64,000 nt of DNA, from NCBI GenBank assembly GCA_020439995.1, contig JAGROY010000060.1, positions 1-64,000 on the forward strand, read 5' to 3'. Positions 1-6,681 of the stretch are shown here, one piece after another (position 1 is the stretch's first letter; each line of letters begins with the position of its first letter). The position numbers and the translations under genes are program-made. The notes beneath the pieces were generated by a model that had not been told where the DNA came from, did not search any database, and was given only the letters and a program-made list of their open reading frames with translations. The stretch comes from Verrucomicrobiia bacterium. Lineage in GTDB: Bacteria; Verrucomicrobiota; Verrucomicrobiia; Verrucomicrobiales; DEV007.

Positions 1-668
1 ATCTTGAGCAGCGCCTGCTGCACACCTTCACCGGAGACATCGCGGGTGATACTGACGTTCTCCGTTTTCCGACCGATCTTGTCGATCTCGTCGATGTAAA
101 TGATGCCCAGCTCAGCACGCTTGACGTCGTACTCCGCACTCTGCAGGAGTCGAAGGATAATGTTTTCTACGTCCTCACCGACATAACCGGCCTCAGTCAG
201 AGTAGTGGCATCGACAATGCAAAATGGGACATTCAGCGTGCGGGCCAGCGTCTTCGCCAGCAATGTCTTTCCGCAGCCTGTGGGGCCGATCAAAAGCACA
301 TTACTTTTCTCGATCTCAACATCGGACAGCTCGTCATAACGAGCGCAATCTTCATCGTCTTCCAACTTATGCGCGTCCTGAAGAATTCGCTTGTAGTGAT
401 TGTGTACTGCCACCGAAAGCACCTTCTTGGCCTGAGCCTGGCCGATGACATACCTATCGAGGTCGCGGCACAAATCCGCAGGCTTCGGCACCGTCAGGTC
501 ACCGATCTCCACGCTTTCCTCCTCACCGAGCTCCTTGTCGAGGATGCTTTTGCAGACCCCGATGCAGCTATCGCAAATGTAGACGCCAGGGCCTGCGATG
601 AGTTTCTTAACCTCCGCGTGGCTTTTGCCACAGAAGGAACACATTGTTAGATTCGTCGCCCTGGCCAT
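1..668 (-). CDS. clpX: ClpX, ATP-binding unfoldase subunit of the Clp protease (partial, C-terminus beyond window)
   Basis: This is the first ~222 residues of ClpX, the AAA+ unfoldase that recognises substrates and feeds them into ClpP in the cytoplasm. The N-terminus begins MARATNLTM and carries the four-cysteine zinc-binding domain (CSFC near residues 10-13, then a CDSC pair). A Walker A motif GPTGCGKT lies near residues 128-135 and a Walker B-like [10 protein letters not shown] further on. Cys replaces the more usual Ser in the Walker A loop, which should be tolerated. The ATG at 668 gives the expected N-terminus directly before the zinc finger. The gene lies 15 bp after clpP on the same strand, the common tig-clpP-clpX order, so the three are probably co-transcribed. 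The reading frame runs off position 1, so the AAA+ small domain is not visible. Confidence 0.97.
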   Translation of the reverse strand, partial: MARATNLTMCSFCGKSHAEVKKLIAGPGVYICDSCIGVCKSILDKELGEEESVEIGDLTVPKPADLCRDLDRYVIGQAQAKKVLSVAVHNHYKRILQDAHKLEDDEDCARYDELSDVEIEKSNVLLIGPTGCGKTLLAKTLARTLNVPFCIVDATTLTEAGYVGEDVENIILRLLQSAEYDVKRAELGIIYIDEIDKIGRKTENVSITRDVSGEGVQQALLK

Positions 669-683
669 GTCTAAGAAATAGGT

Positions 684-1445
684 TTATTCGGAAGTATCCT
701 TGGTTGCGGCAGTTCCTGCGTCAGGGCTGGGCAAGTCTTTCTTGCTCTCGAGAACCTTGTCGACCAGACCGTACGCTTTCGCGTCTTCTGCCCGCATGTA
801 GTTGTCACGATCTGCGTCCTTTTCCACCTGCTCAGGTGTCTTGCCGCAGTGGTGACCGATGATCGCATTCAGCCGGCGCTTAAGGCCATACATGAACTCC
901 ACGGTGCGTTCTACGTCACTTGCAGTTCCCTGAGCACCACCGGAGACCTGGTGAATCATGACGTGCGCATTCGGCAGGACAAAACGCTTCCCAGGACTGC
1001 CCGCGCAGAGCAACACCGCCCCCATACTTGCAGCCATGCCTATGCAGTAAGTGTTTACGTCACAGGTAAGAAACTGCATCGTGTCATAAATCGCCAAGCC
1101 TGCCGTAACGGAGCCTCCGGGCGAATTGATGTAGATGCTGATGTCTTTGGAAGGATCCTGCATTTGCAGATACAGCATCTGCGCAATCACATAATTTGCG
1201 AGAGGATCACTGATGGCCTCACCAATGAAGATGATGCGATCCTTTAAGAGTCTCGAAATGAGGTCAAACTGGATCAGAGTTCCGCCCTCTTTCTCAATGA
1301 TGCTGACGTTCTGCATGCCTGCGGCAGATCCGCCAAACCCTGAAACTGGTGACCCTGTGCCAGCGATACCAGCCATGCCGACAGGCGTCTGCTGCTGAAG
1401 GTGGGCCGGGAGGAGCGGGGATTGTGGGGAAAAGTCTTGATTCAT
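684..1445 (-). CDS. clpP: ClpP, ATP-dependent Clp protease proteolytic subunit
   Basis: This is a serine peptidase that forms the barrel-shaped proteolytic chamber of ClpXP. The catalytic triad is in place: Ser140 in GMAASMGA, His165 in MIHQ and Asp214 in DRDNYM. The 25 and 49 residue spacings match those of E. coli ClpP (S97/H122/D171). The protein has 253 residues, about 50 longer than typical. The excess is a Gly/Pro/Gln-rich N-terminal extension before the core starting near MQNVSII (residue 44), plus a short acidic tail. The start at 1445 is favoured because its ATG overlaps the tig stop as ATGA, a classic translational-coupling arrangement. The N-terminal extension may be a processed propeptide. 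clpX follows after 15 bp. Confidence 0.97.
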   Translation of the reverse strand: MNQDFSPQSPLLPAHLQQQTPVGMAGIAGTGSPVSGFGGSAAGMQNVSIIEKEGGTLIQFDLISRLLKDRIIFIGEAISDPLANYVIAQMLYLQMQDPSKDISIYINSPGGSVTAGLAIYDTMQFLTCDVNTYCIGMAASMGAVLLCAGSPGKRFVLPNAHVMIHQVSGGAQGTASDVERTVEFMYGLKRRLNAIIGHHCGKTPEQVEKDADRDNYMRAEDAKAYGLVDKVLESKKDLPSPDAGTAATKDTSE

Positions 1446-2818
1446 ACTTCTTCTTTGTTCTCGGGTTCGGATGATTCTGTGCCCGATGATTCGTCCGGCG
1501 CTTTATCTCGTTCAGTGAGGGAAACGCTAGCACCCGACTTTAGGAAATCAAGGGTCTTGGCCGCCAAAATCTGTTCACGGAGTGACTCCAACTGACCCGC
1601 ATCCTGAAGCTGTTTTACCATTTTCTTTGGCGAGACCTTGTTGCGCTGCGCGAGCGCGGTGACCTGCATGGCGAGTTCGCGCTGCGATACAGTCATCTCC
1701 TCCTTCTTGGCAACTTCGAGCAGAAGAAAGCGTGACTTCACATCCAAACGCGCCTGCTGGCTGGCATTTGCCAGAATCTCATCCTGATGCTCCAGAATCT
1801 CCTCGTTGGCAATTCCCTGCATCTGCCCGCGCTCGACCATCTGATCGACGAGCATCTGCGCCTGACGATCCACGGCCGTCTTCGGCAGTTCGAACTCGGT
1901 ATTCGTGTGGAGAAATTCAAGAACCTGGCTCGTCTTGATTTCGTCAACCCTCCGCTCCATCTGATGCTGAAGGTTTTCGGTAATCCACTGGCGCGCCTGT
2001 TCCAGGTTTCTACCTTCGAACATTTTCTCGCAAAACGCGTCGTCCACTTCCGGCAAATTGCGCTTCTTGATCTCCTTGACCGTGACTTCGTAGGTGGCTT
2101 CGACTCCCTGAAGCTCAAAGACGTCGTAGTCTTTGGGATAGCGCACGATCACTTTACGCTGCTCTCCAATGGCTGAGCCGACCAGCTGCATGGCGAACCC
2201 TGGCAGAAATCCTTCTTCGGACACCTCGAGCCACGCATCGCTGCCCTCAGCAAGGTAGCCCGCTGCCTTGGGCACCGCTTCTGTTATCGGGGCTCCGTCG
2301 ATATTTCCCGTGTAATCGATCACCACAAAATCGCCGCCACTGGCACCGCGATGCTCTACCGGCTCAAATTCCGCGACCTTCTCACGCACTCGCTCGATCG
2401 AGTTAACGATGTTCTCCTCGGTTACTTCCACCTTTGGCAGCTCGACTGCAATCTCCTTATAATCAGGTAGTGTGATCTCTGGAGACAAGGACATATCGAC
2501 AACGAACGAGAACGTACCGTCCTCATTGAGCGATGTTTCCTTGATCTCCTCCAGGTGCAGTACGGAAAGCTCCTCCTTTTTGATGGCCTCATTACATCCG
2601 GTCTGAACCAGACGCTGCATCAACTCGTCGGTGATATCGCTGGCGTAACGCTTCTCGACCACCCCTCTTGGCACTTTTCCGGGACGAAATCCTGGAATTT
2701 TCGCCTGCCGAGTGAACGCGACTACGATTTTGTCGCGTTCCGCCGACACCGCGTCCGCAGGCATTTCGACCCGCATGGTTGCCAAGCATTCGGGGAGTTT
2801 CTCGACCGTTGTATTCAT
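1442..2818 (-). CDS. tig: Trigger factor, ribosome-associated chaperone
   Basis: Trigger factor (458 residues) binds nascent chains at the ribosome exit tunnel. The ribosome-binding signature GFRPGKVP lies near residue 45 of the N-terminal domain. An FKBP-like peptidyl-prolyl isomerase domain follows at roughly residues 150-240 (GDFVVIDYTG...). The rest is the helical C-terminal chaperone domain, with a charged Glu/Ser-rich tail. I start the gene at the ATG at 2818 (MNTTVEKLPEC). The frame stays open for 52 more codons upstream, but that stretch lacks family similarity and crosses the predicted promoter. There is no obvious Shine-Dalgarno sequence. It is the first gene of the tig-clpP-clpX operon and ends in a 4-nt overlap with clpP. 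Confidence 0.95.
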   Translation of the reverse strand: MNTTVEKLPECLATMRVEMPADAVSAERDKIVVAFTRQAKIPGFRPGKVPRGVVEKRYASDITDELMQRLVQTGCNEAIKKEELSVLHLEEIKETSLNEDGTFSFVVDMSLSPEITLPDYKEIAVELPKVEVTEENIVNSIERVREKVAEFEPVEHRGASGGDFVVIDYTGNIDGAPITEAVPKAAGYLAEGSDAWLEVSEEGFLPGFAMQLVGSAIGEQRKVIVRYPKDYDVFELQGVEATYEVTVKEIKKRNLPEVDDAFCEKMFEGRNLEQARQWITENLQHQMERRVDEIKTSQVLEFLHTNTEFELPKTAVDRQAQMLVDQMVERGQMQGIANEEILEHQDEILANASQQARLDVKSRFLLLEVAKKEEMTVSQRELAMQVTALAQRNKVSPKKMVKQLQDAGQLESLREQILAAKTLDFLKSGASVSLTERDKAPDESSGTESSEPENKEEV

Positions 2819-3143
2819 AGGTAAGTGTTTAAAGATAAATTCGTTAAGGGAAGCAGTCGCGCTGGAAAACCAATCGGCGCGAGGGCGCACTATAGAGGAG
2901 GCCGGGCATTTGACAACCTCAGCTACCGGGCTGGTACCTCGGACGAAGAATGCCGAGCAATCGGCGAGATGCAAACGGCGTTTCCAACCGAGTTTGCTCC
3001 CAGCAACTTCGAAGATTACCCATAGTCTCGTTTAATGACCAGCCTGGGCCAGCTGCCCTGCCCAGAACATTTCGTCATGAATGTGGAAAAAGGGCACCCG
3101 CTCGAGAGGCCGACGCGGAACTTTGGCGTTAAGTTTCTCCGCC
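2819..3143. other. Intergenic region between tig and the membrane-protein gene
   Basis: This 325-bp stretch holds the tig promoter and leader. I find no convincing ORF, tRNA or terminator in the rest. The downstream end abuts the stop codon of the membrane-protein gene, which is also on the minus strand. Confidence 0.6.
2889..2916 (-). promoter_or_regulatory. Sigma-70-type promoter for the tig-clpP-clpX operon
   Basis: On the minus strand a -35 box TTGTCA (2916-2911) is followed by 16 bp and a -10 box TATAGT (2894-2889). Both are one or two bases from consensus. Transcription would start near 2882, giving a 5' leader of about 64 nt before the tig ATG. The promoter is inferred from sequence only. 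Confidence 0.6.
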
Positions 3144-5078
3144 CTACTGGGCCGTCTTGTATCCCCCTTCAGGCGGAGAATATTTCAGTCGGTCGATATT
3201 CTCCCTCAACCAGTTGACCAGGTCTGCATCGGCAGGGAGGCGGTCGACCAGAAGCGGCGCGATCATTCGTTGAGCCCACTCCCGGCTGATGGAATTTTCG
3301 CCTGCGGCGTACTCAGCCAGGCGCCGCAATGCGTTCGTATCCCCTTGCTCTGCTGCCCAGAGCGCGAAGTAATTTTCGCCTGCGCCGTCGCTCACGAGTC
3401 CGTACTTACGGTTCTTCCAGCCAGCGGCAACTGACTTAGACCAGTCGCAGGCGGGATGTGCCCGCACGAGTTCGCCCAGAACGCCGAGATTCGAATTGCT
3501 CAAATCGCTGTAGCGCGGAAACTCCCGTTGAAAGTGCGGGCCGAGTGCCGGATCCCCCAGTCTCGCCAGCGCGATCATGCAGGGCATTGGCAGGAGATGG
3601 CCGTCGATCAGGTGTTGTTTCAGCTCTGGGATCGCCTGCTCTTCCCAGCCTCTGGCGATCATGATCTCACCGATGCGGGGGTCGAACTCGAGAGCGTCTA
3701 ACATTTGCGGCAGGTGCTCTTCAGAAGCCTGGCTTTCCAGATACGGCCCGACCACTTCGTCCCAGCACTGCTTCGTCCACGGATGGTAGTCCAGCACAAA
3801 GGGAACTGCTCGGGCATCGAGCGCTTTGATCGCTCGCTTCGCCTGATCCACGACGTCTGAGTGAGTGTGGTTTCCACGATCGATCAAACGATGGATTTGC
3901 TCGCGAAAGATGTCATCGGGCGCGTTTGGGGTCAATGTCAGGGATGTCTCCTCTCTTTCCTGGCGTGATGCATTTCGGTCGGGTACTGCGAGCCGTGAAA
4001 GCTTGTCGGCATCGATGGGAGCGAAAACCAACAGTTCGGCACCAGCGAGCAGTTCCTCCCAGCTCGCTGTGTTTTCGGGCAGACACATCGGAGACGTGTA
4101 GCTTCCCGAATGAACGACTGTGTGAACAGGTGCCAGGGGCAGAGCCGAAGGGACAACCTGTCTCTCAAATTCCTTTCGCGAACCGTAGCTGCCATCACTG
4201 TATTTCACCACAAAGAACAGCGAATCGGGATTGGGTACCACGTTGCTGTTGTAGAACCGAGTTTCCACCCCAAGCTGCAGGCGCTCCCCATCCAACTGCA
4301 TCCAGCGGATGCGCGCCCTGAGGTTGTCCCTTTCAACCACCTCTCCGCTCGATTGCGTGCTGATTGGAAGTCGCAGAAATTCGAAGACGTAATCTTCAGC
4401 ATCCTCCGCAATAGGGAGTGGCCATCCCCCAAGTAGAAGTGCATCGGCTGGCAGCAATTTTCGTGAGGCCGACATGGCTAACGAATTCTGTTCATACCCG
4501 CCGCTCTGGAACCGCGTTGGAACATCTGGCAGCATCACGCGCTTCATCCACCCTAGGGGCAGGCGTCCTGCGATCAGCGCGAACGCAAAAAGCGTGATCC
4601 ACATCCAGGTACGCATCGTGCGCCAGCGCCCGACTACCGCAATGATCAGGGCCACGATTCCTGCAATCCCAAGAGTTGGCACCCAGACCGTCTGCATCAG
4701 ATCGACCCAGCTGTCTCGATTCAGCGGTAACGAAGGCCACATGCAGACCGCACGCAACAGCAACGCCGGAACCAACACACCAATGAGCAGCATCACCTGG
4801 GACAATGGCAGTACCCAGCGCCGCACCGGGCGGGATCGCCAGTCTCCGTGCACGCGGAATCGGCTCTCAGCGATGGCCAGTCTAACAGTGATCCAAACGA
4901 ACGCCAAAAGCTCCAGCCAGCTCAGAGCCGTCGACGACGGAAGCGAATCGATGTCGATCAGCATCCAGAGGCTGGCACCGAAACTGATCAGCCAGAACGC
5001 CGTGATGCCTGGCCAGAAACGCCGGAAGAGACTCTTGATGAAATGGGCGATCGCCCGGCGATTCGCGTGATCAGACAT
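3144..5078 (-). CDS. Multi-pass membrane protein, last gene of GntR/ABC operon
   Basis: This 644-residue protein is of unknown function. The N-terminal third has about five hydrophobic segments (roughly residues 25-42, 52-68, 90-110, 128-148 and 153-170). The remaining ~450 residues look soluble and helical, with no motif I recognise. The ATG at 5078 is preferred over an in-frame ATG further upstream because it has a strong AAGGAGG 8 nt before it. It also overlaps the preceding ABC ATPase reading frame by 8 nt. In YtrA-type operons this position is normally occupied by a membrane partner of the ABC ATPase, so it may once have formed the membrane part of a transporter. The truncated ATPase upstream makes that function doubtful today. 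Confidence 0.8.
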   Translation of the reverse strand: MSDHANRRAIAHFIKSLFRRFWPGITAFWLISFGASLWMLIDIDSLPSSTALSWLELLAFVWITVRLAIAESRFRVHGDWRSRPVRRWVLPLSQVMLLIGVLVPALLLRAVCMWPSLPLNRDSWVDLMQTVWVPTLGIAGIVALIIAVVGRWRTMRTWMWITLFAFALIAGRLPLGWMKRVMLPDVPTRFQSGGYEQNSLAMSASRKLLPADALLLGGWPLPIAEDAEDYVFEFLRLPISTQSSGEVVERDNLRARIRWMQLDGERLQLGVETRFYNSNVVPNPDSLFFVVKYSDGSYGSRKEFERQVVPSALPLAPVHTVVHSGSYTSPMCLPENTASWEELLAGAELLVFAPIDADKLSRLAVPDRNASRQEREETSLTLTPNAPDDIFREQIHRLIDRGNHTHSDVVDQAKRAIKALDARAVPFVLDYHPWTKQCWDEVVGPYLESQASEEHLPQMLDALEFDPRIGEIMIARGWEEQAIPELKQHLIDGHLLPMPCMIALARLGDPALGPHFQREFPRYSDLSNSNLGVLGELVRAHPACDWSKSVAAGWKNRKYGLVSDGAGENYFALWAAEQGDTNALRRLAEYAAGENSISREWAQRMIAPLLVDRLPADADLVNWLRENIDRLKYSPPEGGYKTAQ

Positions 5079-5349
5079 CTTCGTTGCCTCCTTCCTCGGC
5101 TTCAGATTCGGCTGCGGGCAGCCTGCAGGAATCAACACCCAATACCTGCGCGGAACCACCGCTGGGACGGAGCAGGTTCACCGCAATGCGAAGGGCCGTA
5201 GACTTTCCAGCGCCGTTTGCTCCTAGCAACGCAGTCACCGATCCCGACGGCACGGTGAAACTGACATCGTTGAGCGCCTGAGTGCGAAAGAATCGCATCG
5301 AGACGTTTCTGAATTCGATCAAGTGGTGGTTGCGGTCAGTCGTTGGCAT
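5071..5349 (-). CDS. Truncated ABC-transporter ATP-binding protein (N-terminal third only)
   Basis: This is a 92-residue reading frame that is clearly the N-terminus of an ABC ATPase. It has the A-loop region, then GANGAGKST (Walker A, near residues 43-51), then LLRPSGGSAQVLGVDS. After LGVDSCRLPA the protein ends in a short acidic tail (EAEEGGNEDV). The Q-loop, signature motif, Walker B and H-loop, some 150-200 residues in YtrB-like homologues, are absent from all frames here. An internal deletion fusing the N-terminal part to the natural C-terminus would explain the intact operon junctions: 14 bp from the GntR gene upstream and an 8-nt overlap downstream. It cannot hydrolyse ATP in the usual way. 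It is either a remnant or a small nucleotide-binding or translation-coupling peptide. Confidence 0.8.
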   Translation of the reverse strand: MPTTDRNHHLIEFRNVSMRFFRTQALNDVSFTVPSGSVTALLGANGAGKSTALRIAVNLLRPSGGSAQVLGVDSCRLPAAESEAEEGGNEDV

Positions 5350-5363
5350 CGTAGGTGTGTATG

Positions 5364-5744
5364 TCAGGGTTTCCGTTTTGCGGCCGCGCGTCGCAGGGCT
5401 TTGATGGCGTCTTCAATGCCGAGCCCCAGTTGAGTGGCCTGTTGCAACAGTGCTTCACATGCGGGAAGAAGGTTCTCGATCAAGGTGTCCGCCGCCGGGC
5501 CCTCAGGCTTTACGACGACCATTCCGACGCCGGGACGCGACACGAGAAAGCCATCGTTCTTCAATTCCTGCACGACCTTGTGCGCCGTGGTCGGGCTGAT
5601 CTTGAGCTCTTTTCCCAGTGCACGCACTGACGGGAAAATCGCACCGTCCGCCAGTTCGCCAGCCAGAATGGCACGCTGCGCGGAACGAATCAATTGATCC
5701 GAAACCGGCAAACCATCCTGAATCTGAATGCGAAAAGGCAGCAT
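5364..5744 (-). CDS. GntR-family (YtrA-like) transcriptional repressor
   Basis: This 126-residue protein has an N-terminal winged helix-turn-helix of the GntR class. Recognisable parts are the FPSVRALGKELKISPTTAHK core near residues 37-56 and the wing GFLVSRPGVGMVVV. A short helical tail follows instead of a large ligand-binding domain, as in YtrA, whose family usually represses an adjacent ABC transporter operon. It is the first gene of the operon, followed after 14 bp by the truncated ABC ATPase and then the membrane protein. A perfect TGTTACA palindrome and a second half-site lie just upstream, so autorepression is likely. Confidence 0.92.
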   Translation of the reverse strand: MLPFRIQIQDGLPVSDQLIRSAQRAILAGELADGAIFPSVRALGKELKISPTTAHKVVQELKNDGFLVSRPGVGMVVVKPEGPAADTLIENLLPACEALLQQATQLGLGIEDAIKALRRAAAKRKP

Positions 5745-5753
5745 TTCTCAGTG

Positions 5754-5789
5754 TGTTACAGGTGTAACAGCACGAATGTTACACTTACA
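5754..5789. promoter_or_regulatory. Probable GntR/YtrA-type operator (palindrome plus second half-site)
   Basis: TGTTACAGGTGTAACA (5754-5769) is a perfect inverted repeat of 7 bp arms around a 2-bp centre. A second TGTTACA occurs at 5777-5783, followed by a partial opposing arm (TTACA). The sites begin 10 bp upstream of the GntR start codon and overlap the predicted -10 box, as expected for an autoregulatory operator. Confidence 0.65.
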
Positions 5790-5803
5790 GGTTTAGATGG
5801 CAA
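5776..5803 (-). promoter_or_regulatory. Predicted promoter of the GntR-ABC-membrane protein operon
   Basis: On the minus strand TTGCCA (5803-5798), a 16-bp spacer and TAACAT (5781-5776) form a plausible sigma-70 promoter. The -10 box lies inside the second TGTTACA half-site, so operator binding would block it. Confidence 0.45.
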
Positions 5804-5867
5804 GGAGAGTCGTGAAACTTTTTGCAGATTCGTTGCGACGACCGAAGCGCATTGGTATCGTAGCGAA

Positions 5868-6287
5868 ATGTCCGGGGCAGAACTCACCAGTTGGATCTCC
5901 TTCGCCGAATACCTGGAGGAGGAGGACGCCGAAGAACGCCACGAATACATTGATGGGAAAGTGTTCCAAATGGCCGGAGCAAGTGAGCGCCACGAAATCG
6001 TTGCCGGCAAATCTATTCGTAGCGATCCATCGGCATCTTAAAGGGAAGCCGTGAAGATTTCGCTGCAATATCTGGTCGTGAGTCAGGATCCGAACGAAAG
6101 ACAAGCGTGGCTCTACCAGCGCGCGAACGACTGGGATCAGGAAGAAGGCGCTCCGAATGGGACGATTCGGCTCGACTCGATCGACTTCTCGCTTGCACTG
6201 GACGAGGTTTACGAATCTCAGGCAGGAAATCGAGCTGAAGCTCGAGCTACTTTGAGCTACTCGAACCAGGTATCGTCGTGGGAGTAG
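5868..6287 (+). pseudogene. Decayed Uma2-family (DUF820) nuclease-fold gene
   Basis: From the ATG at 5868 the frame encodes a typical Uma2 N-terminus (SFAEYLEEEDAEERHEYIDG, then AGASERHEIVAG). It then goes out of frame at GGCAAATCT near 6006. Removing one A restores NLFVAIHRHLKGKP in the next frame. That frame stops at 6054. The C-terminal part (QYLVVSQDPNERQAWLYQRA...) resumes near 6051 and runs to the stop at 6287. Between the two, the central part with the catalytic Asp and (D/E)xK residues of this PD-(D/E)XK family is missing. One frameshift plus one internal deletion therefore inactivate the gene. Its 3' end overlaps the cupin gene on the other strand by 31 bp. Confidence 0.8.
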
Positions 6288-6610
6288 GGCGGGGCGCAGC
6301 AGCAGAGAAAGCGTACATCGCTCAGGGCTGTGATTTGATGCCATGCTCCGGGCGGGATCAAGATTCCGTCGCCGGGGCCGACTTCCCGCACTTCGCCGTC
6401 AAGCTCCATGGATGCAGTCCCCTCAAGGATAAAGTAAAGCTCTTCGCTGAGCTTGTGGTAATGGCGTTCGGTTTGCCCGCCACTGGACATAGAAGCCTCC
6501 GCAAGGCTCTGCTGCACCACCGGCGCATTGGTTAGATCAAGAATGCTGCGGATGGTGGAGCCGTCCTTGGTAGTGAACGGCGCTTGCTCGGAGAGTTGGT
6601 TAATTGTCAT
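6257..6610 (-). CDS. Small cupin-domain protein
   Basis: This 117-residue single-domain cupin (Cupin_2 type) has the metal-binding motif 1 as HYHKLSEELYFILEG and motif 2 as PGDGILIPPGAWHQI. These give three His and one Glu ligands of the usual mononuclear metal site. Such proteins bind or transform small molecules, and the substrate cannot be told from sequence. The start at 6610 is an ATG. The gene converges with the decayed Uma2 gene and is divergent from the hydrolase gene at 6682, with about 70 bp between the starts. Confidence 0.88.
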   Translation of the reverse strand: MTINQLSEQAPFTTKDGSTIRSILDLTNAPVVQQSLAEASMSSGGQTERHYHKLSEELYFILEGTASMELDGEVREVGPGDGILIPPGAWHQITALSDVRFLCCCAPPYSHDDTWFE

Positions 6611-6681
6611 GGCGTCCTTGTTTCATAATGCGAATCGTTGCAGATTGCAAAACCCGTCAGCCGTTGTCTACATTCCCCGCG

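Noticed and set aside
2889-2950. Minus-strand stretch beginning GCCCGGTAGCTGAGG resembles the start of a tRNA
   Set aside because: No anticodon arm, T-arm GTTCGANNC or acceptor closure follows; the region fits a promoter better.
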